From positions 846,001 through 910,000 of the forward strand of contig JAZGTN010000179.1 of the NCBI GenBank assembly GCA_037783415.1: DNA of 64,000 bases. Direction: 5' to 3'. Both the position numbers and the translations under genes were made by a program. Positions 24,901 to 39,900 of this stretch are shown piece by piece. Numbering within the stretch: position 1 is the first letter of the stretch; the number at the start of each line of letters is the position of its first letter. The DNA comes from Leptasterias polaris. Lineage: Eukaryota > Echinodermata > Asteroidea > Forcipulatida > Asteriidae. The notes under the pieces were generated by a model. The model ran no database searches. It was not told where the DNA came from and worked only from the letters and a program-made list of their open reading frames with translations.

Positions 24901-27900
24901 ACGTTCAGAGCATACTGATTAAAATGTTGAGTTGCCAAACAACCGATTCTTCTCAGAAACGCCACTACTCAAAAGAGATTTAGCGTGTGGTTGCCGAGCG
25001 GATAAGAGCACCGGATCCAAGCTCTGGTGTTTCTGATCAGCAGAGTGTGGGTTCGAGTCCTGGTCGTGACACTTGTGTCCTTGAGCAAGACACTTAACTA
25101 TAATTGCTTCTCATCACCCAGGGGTAAATGGGTACCTGTGAGGGTAGAGATGGTTCTTGTGATTGATTTAGCTTAGTGCGGTACATATTTGGCAGCACAG
25201 GCTGTATACTCCCAAGGGAGCTGAGATGGTTTAAGGAATGAAATAAAATGGCCCAGCGATCAGGGGTAATAATGCTGAAGTGCCACGAGCGTCACTGAGT
25301 GACGGACCTGAGCGCTATATAGACGATGTGACCTCTGACGTCATTTGAAAATCATAACATGATGCACGCGCATGTCGCCGGGCAAAACCTTTGTGTACTT
25401 GACAGCCAGCTAGAAAGTACACCCAATATTACCATGACTACGCGTCTTTTTGCCCGGCGGAACATGACTTGGACAATAGACTTGTCAACAGAGGGTGGTT
25501 TGAATGTAAACAGAGGTCACATCGTCTATAAGAAGCCACTATTATTATTATTATTATTATTTGTGCACATGGTGTCACCACAAACCTCACTTAATTGTAC
25601 TCCCATCATGCAAAGTTACAAATCCTACTTAATTTCCACACTCATTCTGTGGTAAAGCAATAACATGACATTAGAACCAGGCATGGTTTGAGATCAAAAA
25701 CAAGGGATATTGACCCTTTGCACAAGGATTTGACCCCCAAAATGGTGGAAATGTTGGACGCGCATTTTTTGAAGATGCATTCCGCAATGTGCATGTGGTT
25801 CAATACACCCTGATAAACCTTAATCTCTGAGATCTTATAGTCAGGTGTCACTGTTTAGAATTAATGTCTGACTTCTCAATTAGATGTGGTATGGTATACA
25901 TCGATCCCGGGGAGCTGAAATGGATGCCGTACGTTAAGACGTGGATCGCAGACTTTAAGGGCAAGGTGAAGGAGGAGACGTTCACGTACATCTTGGAGCT
26001 CTTTGAGACGTATGTGGAGGACGGTCTGAGATTTACCTCCAAGAAATGCATCCAAGCTATCAACCAGGTACGTGTTTTGAGAAATATTGCAAAACTAACG
26101 GAAGATGTTTCAACTGTGTCATCACAGTACTTTCTATTTTAAAAAATATATATATAAAGAAAAAGAAAACAGTTCTTCCACTTTTTTCATAAAGTAAGCA
26201 GGGCCCAATTTCGCGCCTGAGATCACCATTCTTCTCTTACAGGGCCAGCGCAGAATTTCTGTCTTAGCTGTGTTAGCGAAGAATGCCTAATAACGTGGAG
26301 TATGCACACGCATAAGCAGAAATTCCCTGCTAACCTGTGAAATACGCTTGACATAAGCTTAAAGCATGACAACTTTGAAGCCCGAATGTCCTTGTTTTTT
26401 AATCAACTAAAAGCTTAGGAAGTAAGAGGCCAGGAAGGGGAGGGGGTGGGGTTGCAAATTAAAAAGCAGGCCTGTGATTTGTCAGGGTTATTCCTAACTT
26501 GAGGTTTTCGTTAAATGGTTTGATAAAAAGCACTGCTTCATTGCCACCAGTAGTGGAATTACATGCACAATCTTTAACTGGAACCATGCTTTTTTTTGTT
26601 AAGCAAAATGTTGTAAAGTAAGGTACTCTGCTTGAGCAGCTCATGAAATTGGGCCCAGGAAGAGACCCACAATCACACCCCTGAACAAAAAAACCCACAA
26701 AAACTTCATGGTCATGATACTTGCATGGTAAAAAAAAACTCCAACCAAATGTTGACCTGACTTACCATCCCTCTGTCTCCCATCCCGTCTTTCCAGGTCG
26801 ACATCAGCAAGGTGAACACTCTGTGCTGTCTCCTGGAGGTGCTAGTCTTCAAAGGTACCATAGACCTGAGGATGGAGACAAACCGTCTGCACTCGTTGAT
26901 CTGCACTACCTTTGTCTTCTGCTACCTCTGGTCTGTTGGAGGGAACCTGGTGGAGGGCTGCTGGGACCTGTTTGACACTTTTGTCCGCAATCAGTTTGAG
27001 GACAACGGCGATGCAAAGGTGAGTCATATTTAATGATTGAATCTGACTCTGAACTATATAGTCGGCAAAGGGTTCTAATACATCACACAAATGTTTGTAG
27101 AGAAGCTAGAAGAAATTTAAGTTTTAGATGTGGGTAAAACCCACTCAGTCGGGTAGGGACTGCAAACCCAATCCACATGCAAGAATTCAGTCAAGGAATG
27201 GAACCGGTGTCCACAGAGTTAAGAAGGCAGGGAAGAAACTACCAAGCCAAGCTGCCTGAAGGGTTTTACTAGGGGTTTAGAAAATTGTTGATTTTAAAAT
27301 GCAAAACATTGACAGATAGCTGTCATTAACATCTTCATGATTATGTGCGTCTTTAGGAACCAGGGTGACTGCGAAGAAGTCTTATTTGATGTCTAAGTAT
27401 TTACTCCATTATGATGGAAAATATTGTAGCAAAATGACTTCAGAAAATATGACGCAGCATTCTTCAACGCAGGGCACAAATGAGCTGCGGTTTAGCAGAG
27501 ATTTCCTGTGTTTCACAACCTACTTGGAGGGTTCGTGCGGCCCTCCGATCTCTATTGTTACAGCCCATGGTTCAAACTCCTTCCACAGTCTCTCTCTATG
27601 AATGAACATGCCCTACACCTCTAGACTGTTAAGATCGGAAACTGTAAACTTGTGCTTATTTTTGAGAAATTTATGGTAAATTTTTTTTTGAAGTTTTTGT
27701 GATGTGTCATCTATGGATTCTCAAATCTTGTGTCTGTGTAAACAGTTGAACAGCAGCGGTGATCTATGGAGCTGTTACATGGACTTTGACGCCAAGCGGA
27801 TGGACCTGTGGGAGAAGATCATCCCAGTCTTCAAGTACGACCCGGAGGTGCTGTTCTTTGACATGCTGGTGCCGACCATGGATACGGTACGCTTCGGCTA

Positions 27901-30900
27901 CCTGATGGAGAAACTCCTAACCATCAATCGCTCTGTTCTCTTCACTGGAACCACTGGTGTTGGAAAGGTCAGTAATCCATCCATATTTCTACTGTTTTAT
28001 CCTTTATCAAAGCTGAAAATTATCCTTGTGCATGTAGATTCAAGTCTTCTCATGAAAAGGTTTCTTCTCTCCTCTTTTCTAGTCAGTCCAGCTCTTATCA
28101 TCCTCGTATCATCCTCGGCCTTTTTTTACCTTCGGTTTTTCCATCAGCCATCTACTCAATAGCCCTGCTTTTGTTTTGTTTTGCTGTACGTGTTTGTCTT
28201 GTCTCAACGTTTGTAGTTTGGCCGTCTAGTTTAGCCTTGGCTCGGAATCCGACAGCCTCAAACTCTCTTTAATTTTGGTCTTCATAGATAAAAAAGAATT
28301 CCTTTCCTTTGCTGTCTTGATTATGTCTTCTTATCTATGAAATATTTGTATGTTTCATTTCATTTCATTTCTTATCATTTTGTTCGCCAGCAAACATTAA
28401 AAAACATAACAAAAATAACAAATCAAACAATGTCAAAGGATCTACAAGAACAAACAATATAATAGTTTAGAGAAAAATACAAAAATGTAAAAAACGAAAT
28501 GTATAAATGTGTTCTATCTACATGTGAGTAGTATGAAATAAATGTTGACTTGAAATTAATTGAATTGATTGTTAACCTTATTGTTTGTACAATGTTTTTG
28601 CTACTTTAAGTTCCAATGCTGCCATTGGTTTGTATGTAGCTGTCATAAATTCCAATCAAAAGGAGCTCTTACATATTGAGAATGTATAATGTTATTTTAA
28701 ATGCAAGTCCTCCAGCTTTCTCAAACTTTTGAGTAAACCCTTGAAAAGAAGAAACTTGTTCCAATTTGTTTGAGCCATACTTTGTGTATTTAGTTACCTT
28801 TGTTTGTTTAGGAATTGTGTGAAACTTAGTACTTATTTGTGGCAGACATAATGTGGCTTGAACTGCGATTTGAGCTTAGTGGCTCTTTCAAAATTAAATC
28901 CTTTAAGATAAAAAGCGTTTTTGTTTGTATCTGAACTTCTCTTGTAGTCTGTGATTGCCAGAGGTCTTTTGGACAGCATCAGTGAAAAGGCAAACTACGT
29001 CCCCGTCTTTATGAACTTCTCTGCTCAGACGACAAGTATCCGCACCCAGGAGATGATAGAGGGCAAGCTGGAGAAGAAGCGCAAGACGATCTTAGGTGAG
29101 TAAAGATCGGCTAAAAACATTGATTACACATGTGTGTGGCAACTTCAGGCAAAGGTTGATCACGAATGTAATTAGGGAAAATGATTTGAAATTTTCAATG
29201 AGTTCATTACATAAGCTAAATTGTCTGCTAGTTGAAGGATTCAAACTGGCCTATTATCACATAGGTCCAATTTTATGGCTCTGCTTACCACCAAATTTTG
29301 TGCTTACGGTGCCCTGTAAAGCACACAATTCTATGGGCCGTAAGCGCAGAATTATGCTGTAAGCAGAGCCATGAAATTGCTCTGATGGCCTGGCTGTTAT
29401 CTTGGGTTGACTTCACAAAGATTGATTATAAATGTAGGGTCATAGATTGATACATACTCCCCCCCAAAAAAAAAAAATTAAAAATGATTGTACAAACTTA
29501 CTTGGTGAGGAGCACCGCAGCTGTTGTTGATAGTATAAACTATTTTGAGAAAAAATTCCCTTCAAAGTAATATTATTTGGTAAAATTTTCACCAAAAAGT
29601 ATTTGAATCTGAGAACAACTCATGCATGAGGGTTGGTGTCCGTTTGCGAATGCTGTGGCCAGATTCAACGTTCTTGTGAAAGTACCGTGACAGTTTTTTG
29701 CTGTTATGTCAGCAAGTAGACACTGTATTCAGCTGAAACTTTCACATGTGACTTTCATTGTATCTTTCTTTATAATTTTGCCTATAAATAAGGATTCATT
29801 GACAGAAACCAATCTATGACCCTACCAGAATGATCTTAAGATATGTATTGCTCTTTCTTTATTTTTTGATCTTTTTTTGCTAAGCAAAAGTGTGATGTCA
29901 CAATACAAATCACAACAGCATTATTGACAACTCATCTTCAGATGAATCGAAGTGTTTTGTGAACCGGAACCTTGGTATAGATGATAGAAGGTGGAAGGTC
30001 GTAGGTTCGAACCCCACTTGAGACATTTGTGGGTTTGTTTCCACAGAACTTAAGTATACAGTGTCGGTTATAAATCAGTGTATGGCAAAGCTAAATCACA
30101 GATGTATTTCCCCAAATTGGTTTTATCATATGACAACCAAACTTTCAAAATGAGTCGCAAGTCACCCATGCTCGCTCTTCAATTCTCCATTCAGGTGCAC
30201 CTGCAGGGAAGCGGATCATCATCTTTGTGGACGATCTGAACATGCCCAAGCTGGACACGTATGGCTCCCAGCCTCCTATTGAGCTACTCCGACAGTACCA
30301 AGACTTCAGAGGTCTCTACGACAGAGAGAAACTGTTTTGGAAGGATATTCAGGTAAGTTGTTGCCGAATGATCCTGTCTCCAGAGCTTGAGTCTGGCACA
30401 CTAGACCACTCGGCCACCACACTTCACTGAAATAATAAGAATTTTAAACCAGTATTACACTTTTAGACAGGGAATATGATTTTTATGGTGGCTGCTTGGT
30501 AAGGATCCTTAGACAACTATTAAACCCAATAAAATTTGATGGGAGTGTTTCGATTGCTTAGTGTTTATGGTCAAATGTCGGTTATCTTGATTTTAGCCTT
30601 CAAGAAAGACTCTGCTAGGGTCAAAACGCCAGGCCATTAAATATTTTTTGTATCTTAAAAACATTGACAGAAACATCAATCAAAAAATTAGGCTGTAAAA
30701 ATAACTAAAAACTGTTTTAAATCATGTGAATAAAATGATCTGTTCAATTGTTTTAAAAATGTAAACAGGCAGACAGGTTGTAACTGCTGAAATTTGTATT
30801 CATGTATTTATTCATTTTCTACTATCTATTATCGTAGGATGTGACATTGTCGGCAGCCTGTGCACCACCTGGCGGAGGTCGTAACCCTGTGACCCCTCGA

Positions 30901-33900
30901 CTCATGAGGCATTTCAGCATGTTCTGTGTACCCACTGCATCGGATCACAGTCTCAAACATATCTTCATGGTAAGGCATGTGATCTGTCAGGATTTTTCCT
31001 TATTTCAGATATTTTTTCCTCCTGATTTCAGGATTTTTCCTTATTTCAGATTTGTTTTTCCTGATTTCAGATTTTTTCCCCTGATTTCAGGATTTTTTCC
31101 CAGATTTTTTTGTGTGGCATTGGTGCAAAAAACTGTTGGCCTCTCACCAATATGGCCTTGGTTCGATTCCCGGCTAAGGCCATCACGTGTGAGTACAGTT
31201 GTCCATTGGTTCCAAGCATGGTATTCTTCCTACTTAATCCGTTTTCTGAATTTAGGGCCCTCAGAAAAATCCGAAACAAAATTGTTATTTAACAACATAA
31301 AAAGTCCATTTAAGCCTATACAGCAATCCTTCACCGATCTTGAACTCTTGGTGGCAGCAGACATGCCTCCATTACTGCGGTGTACCTGGGTGGTATTGCG
31401 CTGTTTAGCGACTGGTATAAGGTTTGGGCTACACAGCGATCATTTGATCAGTCACGGGTTATTGGACTTTTACTTTGCAAATCGCTTAAACTCGTCTCTA
31501 GGCAGCGCAGTACCACCCAGGTACCGCCGCAATAATGGCGGTATCTGCTGCCACCAAGAGTTCAATATCGGTGAAGGATTGCTGTATACCATTGTATGTC
31601 AGCCCTTGTACTCAATAAAATTGTCCTACCTTTTTAAAATGACCAAATATCCTGTTTGTTTTTCTGTTCTTTTCAGTCTATCATCAATGGATTCTTGCAT
31701 GACTTTCCCCCTGCTGTGAAGCAGTCCTCGGAGGCTATCGTGGGTGCAGCTGTGGAGATCTACGGCCGGATGAGCACTGACCTGCTGCCCACCCCAGCCA
31801 AGTCCCACTATGTCTTTAATCTCAGGGATTTGTCTAAATGTGTCCAAGGTAAGGCCAAGATATAGGTTTTCATCTTCCAGCCTACCATTGAAGATGCTGC
31901 ACTGGAAAGCTGAAACCATTAAACTGCATCAGATGAAATAAAAACCCAAATCTGAAAGGTTTAAAGCTTTCAATGATAGTAGATTATTATGGATTTCATT
32001 TTATGCCATGGGTTTTATAAATGATCCCTGTGTGTGTTTTGTGGGGAATGTTTTTTTTTTTTACAGAAAATACCTTCTCCTAAAAAACAAATCAAGTAAA
32101 TAAGAAAATCAGTCCAAAGTAGTTATACAAAAATTAATGTCATATACAGAGAAATGCAGTTTCACATTTAGGTTTCTAGTCATTGAGAATTTTAGTAAAA
32201 AAAATAAAAATATTTCAAGGAAGAAAGCTAAAACAAAAAGAGAATAGAAACAAATTTATGGAGACTTATGTTGAATCAAACCCACGAACCTACTTTAATA
32301 TTTATTTATTAGTTTCTAGCATAACATTATTTACATTTTCATTTATTTGCTTAAATTTTCAATTGTTACTTTCTTACATACTGATTGTCTTTGATTATGG
32401 CTGTACTTTCTCCAAGAGTATGGAATAAATGTCTTTGTTAACTGAATTGAATTGAGGTCTAAGGAGTACACTTCAAGTATGGACAATATTTTGATGAACC
32501 AAGAAGTGAAGTTTAAAATCAGTGATCGAATATTCCACAGGTGTGTTGCAAGCCGACCCAGGAGTGATCCGCGACCAAAAGGGCATTTTCCGTCTCTTCT
32601 GCCACGAGTGCCAGCGCGTCTTCCACGACCGTCTCATCAACCTAGAGGACAAAGCCTACTTCAACGAGATCATGGCTGAGATGGCGAGTAAGCACTTCAG
32701 TCAAAACATCGAGCCGGAGGCCTTCGTCAAGACGCCCATCATCTTCGGCGACTTCATGAAGGTGGGAGCGGATGAGAATAACAGATTGTATGAGGACATC
32801 GCCGATGCGAATAAACTCAGGAATGTCTTGCAAGATGTGAGTGATTGTCTGCAGTTGTTTTCTGTGTTCCTTTTCAATATTGATAGTGAGAAACTTGAAA
32901 CTTCTTGTCTGTTGTGATTTTTAAAAAATCTGTTGAGGAGCTCTCTCACACTTGCGCCTGTGGTCAGAAAATGCTCATTGTTGAAACTGTTGCGGAAAGG
33001 TTTATTTTTGCAATTAGTGACACATTCCTTTGCATTCTCAACATAAAACAAAGTTAGTCAAATAAAAACTAGTTGTTACAGGGAAAGGCAAGTTAAAAAA
33101 CTAAACAAGCAAAAATGTACTTAAACAAATGCACTTTATTGCATTGAGTAAACTAGCTAGTTCTCTGTACTATTTATTGTTTGTAACCATAAATTGTTTG
33201 ATGAGAGACATTGCGTTTCTTTGTTTCAGTATCTTGATGATTGCAACATGGCGTCCTCCAAGGAGATGAAACTAGTGTTCTTCATGGATGCAGTGCAGCA
33301 CGTTGCCAGGTGAGTCTTAAAATGTGTACCTTACATCCAGAGGACACTAGGTGGCAGCAGACTAACCGGTTACATATGTTGTTCTTTATAGAGCTAGGGC
33401 AACAAGGACAAAGTAGCTGGTATCCTGCTGCCAGATAAAGTCTCAGCGTCTGTCATTGCAAAATGTCTGAGACAGAGAGCTGAATTTGGCGTTGGTTCAT
33501 TAGTATGGATTATGTTAAGTAGCAGCAACATTTTGGTTAAGGATTCGGTCGTTAGCAGATTAGTCTGCTTGTGATAGAACCTGAGTGATACAAAATGGAG
33601 GACTATTGCTGACTACTATTTCTCAGTTACTCAACAAGTCCTTTAGTTTGGCAAGCAGTTTCCAGCTGCTAATTCTGTGTTACTTAGATCAACGAACAGA
33701 GAGCCAATTAAAAGCTTTTATCGTTTTATTTTGGACAGGATTGTGCGAATCATTCGCCAGCAGGGCGGTAACGCACTGCTTGTTGGCGTGGGCGGAACCG
33801 GTAAGCAGTCCCTGACGAGACTCGCCGCACACATCTGCAGCTACAAGTGTTTCCAGATAGAGCTGAGCCGTGGCTATAACTACGACTCCTTCCATGATGA

Positions 33901-36900
33901 TCTTAAGAAGCTTTATGAGCTAGCTGGAGTGCAGAACCTCAACACCGTCTTGTTCACGGATACACAGGTGACTTTCTGAAGTTTTGTTTTAAAGGAAAAA
34001 TATTTCTTTGGTTTTTGGAACCGTTAGATTATATTAATCCTATATAAATGTAGACATATACAATACAACTATCATGTGAAAATTTCATTTCAAAAGGTGA
34101 TAGCGTTCTTCAGACACCACCGAATATCTTGAGCGGTTTTATCCACGCAGGAAAACATAAATTTTCATTGGAATACACAATCTGAGAAACGTTTCTGACT
34201 GAAACTTTTCTCGGATTCAAGTTTTAATTGCCATTGATCATGTTGACTTTAAGAGAAATTACCATTGTATACGGTTCCTTTAACTGTATTCTTTTGTTGC
34301 TTAATTCAAATGACAAACCACGAGGGGAAACTGGCTGGGTAAATTTTTAACTAATTTTGGGTTGAACAAAGAAGAACAGACTTGAACGAACTTGAGCCTG
34401 CGACCTCAGAGTTAACGTGGCAGCATTCTGCGAACTGAGCTATCTACATGTAGCCCGATGTTGGTGGTCTTCCTAATTTGTCAATATACAACATTGGAAT
34501 CGACAGCCAGGAGATCACCCTAAGGGGATGCATCTTTTTATTTCAGATATCAAGTAATAAACCACAAGGGAAACTGACTGGGTAAATTTCAAAATAATTT
34601 TGTGTTGAACGTAGATAAAAATTGGCTAAAGCGGGACTTGATCTACTGCTCTTTGGATTTAACATGCCAGTGCTCTACCAGTTGAGCTATCTAGCCTGTT
34701 GGCAGTCTCCCTATTTTGTCAATATCTTTGCTGTTTATTATTGTTTACAAATAGTTACAAGGCAGATTTGCTTTTGAAAGACTCAACTGGTGTTGAGTTG
34801 ATCTGAACTCCAAGGTGTAATGCGTAATTGTTAAAAAGTTAGTCTGAATACTTACTTTTTCATGCATGCCGGGGGACAGGACTTGTGTACTTTTTTGTCA
34901 TGTTTGATGACCGGTGCTTCGAATATAATCTTTGATCTTGTGGCTTTGTTAAGTCATGGTTTTGTTGTGCCAGTGGTACTGTCAAAAGAAATTTGTTCAG
35001 CAATTACGAACAAATAATCTCGTCATGGAAGATCCTCGGCTTTAACTGTTTAAAAACTTGACTCCCAGAAACTTTTGTGTTGTAGGAAATTTTCCCCAAC
35101 ACTAAAGGCTTACTTTGATTTGTGAAACAAATCCTTGATAGATAAAACATCTTTGCTGTTTACTAATAAGTTTAATTTCAACCTTCATATCCCTAGATCG
35201 TCGTTGAGGGATTTTTGGAGGACATCAACAATATTTTGAACTCCGGTGAGGTGCCCAACCTCTTTGAGGCAGACGAGTACGAGCGCATCGTCATCGGTGT
35301 CAGACCGGCCGCTAAGGAAGCCGGCATCTCCGAGGGAAACCGAGATGAGATCTTCAACTTCTTCATCAATCGGGTGCGCCAAAACCTGCACATCGTGCTT
35401 TGTATGAGCCCAGTGGGTGATGCCTTCAGGTCGCGGTGTCGTATGTTCCCATCGCTGGTCAACTGCTGCACCATCGATTGGTTCACTGAGTGGCCCCGTG
35501 AGGCCTTGCTCTCTGTGTCACAGACGTTCTTTGAGTCCGTGGATCTTGGCGAGGAAGGAATGAAGGTACGGACCCATGGGGTAGATCTTGAGAAATTTGA
35601 TCATTATGGTCTTTCACCGCTTCCTTTTTATCAAGAAGAAAAGCAAATGGGTCTTGTCCTCTCACATGCCTCTTACCTTTCTGTCAAATCGGTAACAAAT
35701 CGGACCTAGCACTGACAGCCCCCACTTTCTCCCCATCCACGCTTGTTTACCACCCTTTTCACAATGTCATTCACAATGTCATTCACAATGTCATTCACAA
35801 TGACAACCCGTTCTCTTCATTTCTATTCTGTCATTTAGAATAAGATCGCTGAAATGTGCGTTGAGATTCACACCAGCGTGAGTTCCATGGCCGAACGTTT
35901 CTACGCCGAGCTGCGTCGTCGATATTACACCACCCCTACTAGCTACTTAGAGCTGATCAATCTCTACCTCTCCATGCTCTCAGAGAAAAGAAAGTAAGTT
36001 CTTTGTAACAGATGTTAAATTTGCATCGGGGATAAATAATGTTACCTGTCTTTTACCCACACACTGATGTGTTATTGTTATTTTTTATAATTATATATTT
36101 CTGGTAATGAAACAAAGGATGCCTCATAAGTGAACTTAATTACTGTTCCTCGCAAGCCTGAGGAAACCTGTAGACAAGTGTGATTGCTATCTGAACCCAA
36201 AACAATAAGTGTTCTGGGGATCTTTTACGTGCACCACCAATCCTAGTACACGGGACCTAGGGTTTCATTTCCCATCAGGGCCCAATTTCATGGCTCTGCT
36301 TACCGCCGAATTCTGCGCTTGAAATCACCATTCTCCGCTTACCGAGCAAGCGCCGAATTTCTGCGCTAGCTGTGTAAGCGTAGAATGCCTAGTAACGTGG
36401 ACTACGCAAGCGCACAAGCAAAAATTCCCTGCTAACCTGTGAATTTGGTGCTGATTCTTTGCTTACGGTAAGCAGAGCCATGAAATTGGGCCCAGAAGGA
36501 CTAAGCAATTATAGTAAGGTATCTTCCTCAAGGACACAAGTGCTACAGCCGGGACTCGAACCCACACTCTGCTGATCAGAAACACCAGAGCTTGAGTGTA
36601 ATGGTCTTAACCCTTATAATTAGGTCATGACACGGAAGGGTGTTTAAAGCACTGTAAACTCAGTAGTGTTCCTGAGTCCCGTAAAAAATCAAACATTCAT
36701 ATTACTTGGATGGGATTCGAACCCGCAACCTTTGCCATTATAGAACAGATACGTTACCACTAGACCACCTCGCTGGCCTGGTAGCCAGAGCCAGTTTAGA
36801 TCCTTAAGCAGTGGGTGTAACAGTGATTATAAACAGATGCAAAATTTGAATCGAGACAAAGAATATAAATTGTAGGTTCTTGTTTATAGTTTGTTAAGAC

Positions 36901-39900
36901 ATCTACACAAAATTTAATGAATAGGTTTCAAGCTTTGTGCAGCAGAGTGAAGTAACGTTTTCTGTTTGACCTTAGGCCAAATATTTATACTGGAATCATA
37001 TTTTTTTCTAGTGCAAGTTTTGCTTGCTTTTTTCTTTGAATATGTAGACTTTTATTATTTTTTCCCAGTATTAAAAAAGGGAGCGTTCTACAGAGATTAG
37101 AGATTAACTCATTTTCAAAGTTTTTTAAAAAACAAGGTTGGCTCATGCATTCCCCAAAGTCATGGTTTCATTGTGACAACAATACTCCCCCTCCTCAAAA
37201 AAGTCAAGAAAAAAAAAGAAAAAAAATCCCTCCTGTGAGCACAGACAAGTTTAGAAAATCCTGGCAGGGCTGGTGAAATATAACTATTGTAGCCGTCAGC
37301 TGAAACCTCATCCCAAAAGTTAACGAGGGAGATCATTAGAGAATCGGAAAGACTGGGACGGATTGTAACTCTGTTTGTTTTCAATCTACACCCGCCAGGC
37401 AATTAGTGAATGCCCGTGACCGCGTCAAGAACGGTCTGATGAAGCTGCTTGAGACCAACACCCTGGTCGCTGACATGGAGGTGTCTCTGACCGCCCTGGA
37501 GCCCGTCCTGAAACAGAAATCTATCGACACAGAGAAACTGATGGAAAGACTGGCCGTGGATCAAGAGAAAGCTGATCAGGTGTGTAGAAAAAATAGGGAT
37601 ATGTAACATGGCAATTTGTACCTCTAGTGGTTCACATTCAATCCGTCAATGCAATGCAATTAGTCAAAACGCTACAATCTCAGCCAAAATGCTTGGGCCA
37701 GCTGACAATAATCATTACCTTCCCCACCCACGCTCCCCAGCCAAATGTTGTTATTATTTTAGATTAATTTTTAGATTGATTAATAGTGCCTTGGTTCACT
37801 TTTATTAATCCTAGCCATTCTTGAATGAGTTTGTCTTGTCATCTGATTCCAATAGTTGTTCTTGCCTTTCTGTTACTGTTCCTTGACACAGTAGTAACCG
37901 AACAGTCTTGTTGCATGTATTGTTGAGTATTAATTAAAGTTGCAAGTGTAACCAAAATGATCATGTTTTACTTTACCACAAGCTTAGCATGTTTTGGTTT
38001 GGCTAAACAGTCTGGATTGACCGGAGTTTTGGCTTTGAATGGTACAGAATAATTCTGATTGTTGTATGAAATGTCACTATTTCTCTTTAACACTTGATGC
38101 ATAGGTACGGAAAGTTGTGCTTGAGGACGAGGCAACGGCCAAGGTGAAGGCCGAAGATACCCAAGCCATCGCCGATGACGCCCAGCGGGATCTGGATGAG
38201 GCCCTCCCTGCCCTGGACTCTGCTCAGAAGGCTCTGGATTCCTTGGACAAGAATGACATCTCTGAGATCAAGGTGTTCAACAAGCCACCGGACATGGTGC
38301 TGACAGTCATGGAGGCCATCTGTATCCTACTGGGAGTCAAGTGAGTCAAGCTTCTAGATATTTTATTGGTCATCTTGGTAGAGCTATTGTGATTTATTTC
38401 CGCTCAAGTCAATGCTAATCCAGCCTCGCTATGGGCAGCACGTCGTATCGATACCTCTCGTCACTAACCCCTGGTATCTGCTGAAAAACACACTGATTGG
38501 CTGTCTAAAGTGGATACTTTGGGTCCACGTGTGTTGAAAACTTTTGAGCGCTTGCATGGCGCTTGAAGGACGGTGCGTGTGTGTGTGAGAATGCAAGTAT
38601 TTTGACGCGATTCGATTTCAAATGAATCTTGTTTTTACACTGTCGCCCTAAACTACATACAGTTAGGCATGTCTCACAAGATCAAATAGGAGTGAGAGGA
38701 AACCAGTTGCCCTCTGACTTGATGCAGGCGGTTTGCGGGCTACCATACTAGAGTGCACGTAGATTGGATCTACTACAGGCCTAATTGAAATGTGCTAGAT
38801 TCTAGCACATTTTAATGAACCAATTCCAGGGTGTATTAGCGAGCAAGGCATGCTGAGAAAAAATGGCGCGGCATGATCGATCACCACTGGGATCGAGGTT
38901 GATGCTAACCATACCGAGGCTGGGGAAAAACATAGTCTGGTGCCTATTTGTGACTTCCAATTTGCAATCATGATTGCTATTGTATACAAACAATGTAACA
39001 AATATAGAGGCAGCATCTCAGAGTTGTAGATTACAACACATTGAACTCAGAAATTCGGCGCTTGCCCTGTAAGCAGAGCTATGAAAATGGGCCAGGAAGG
39101 AGAATCTAACAGCTTTGTGAAATTGAGTCCTGGGCTGTAGCAGAGCTGTCGACTCTCCTTGATTCTGCAGAAACTTCCCTGAAAATAATCAAATTCTTCC
39201 ATGTTCTGATGAACAAATTTGAAAATCTCCCTAATAATTGGAACTTTTTCTTTACTGTGTTGAATGTAATTCTCCCTGATTGCAAGATGCAAATGTCACC
39301 TCAAAATGGTCCCTTTTTCCCCCTCCCCCTGTCCAGACCTGACTGGCCCTCTGCTAAGGGTCTCCTGAGCGACCCCAACTTCTTGAAGCGGCTCATGGAT
39401 TACGACAAGGACAATGTCCCCGATTCCCTCCTGAAGAAGCTCAAGAAGTACATCGAAAATCCCCGGTTTGTTCCTGACGTCGTTGAGAAAACTTCAAAGG
39501 TGAGAGATGCCACTTTTCAAACTAAGATCAGCAATCTAATACTTCATTGTGTCAGTGCAAAAACGTTGTGTCTCCTAAAATAGCACTTACATTACACGCA
39601 AGTTTGAAATTGTCAAAACATATCTCTCTAAAATAGCCCGGTATTTTCACACAAAACAAGTTTGTTTTTTTTGCACGGAGCATTTTTGTGCAAGATGCAA
39701 TGTTTTCGCGAAATCGAGATGCAATTTTTTTGCGAAATCGAGATGCAATGTTTTTGCGAAATTGAGATGCAATGTTTTTGCACTGATTTACAACAAAACC
39801 TTCACATACATGTGTACACCTTATGGAGGAGGTACAAGAGAGTTTTTCTAAAAAATTCAAGATCATGCAATGAGAAAAGCAGCAGGCCTTAACCTCTTCA

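Larger units (their letters stand above)
24735..25595. mobile_element. MITE, family GGTGACACCATG, holding nested insertions
   Basis: Left end aagtgaggcttgaggtgaca; right end (25563-25595) cacatggtgtcacc-acaaacctcactt is its inverse. An internal hairpin lies at 24818-24935. It is interrupted near 24981 by a SINE that itself holds another MITE. Confidence 0.7.

Noticed and set aside
30841..31719. Open frame of 292 codons on the plus strand
   Set aside because: Only its first 43 codons are dynein (exon 24). The rest runs through intron and a MITE and ends out of context; splice donor gtaagg at 30970 closes the exon.
36712..36785. Functional tRNA gene
   Set aside because: B-box-like sequence is present but acceptor and anticodon stems are not convincing; it is a SINE head like its neighbours.
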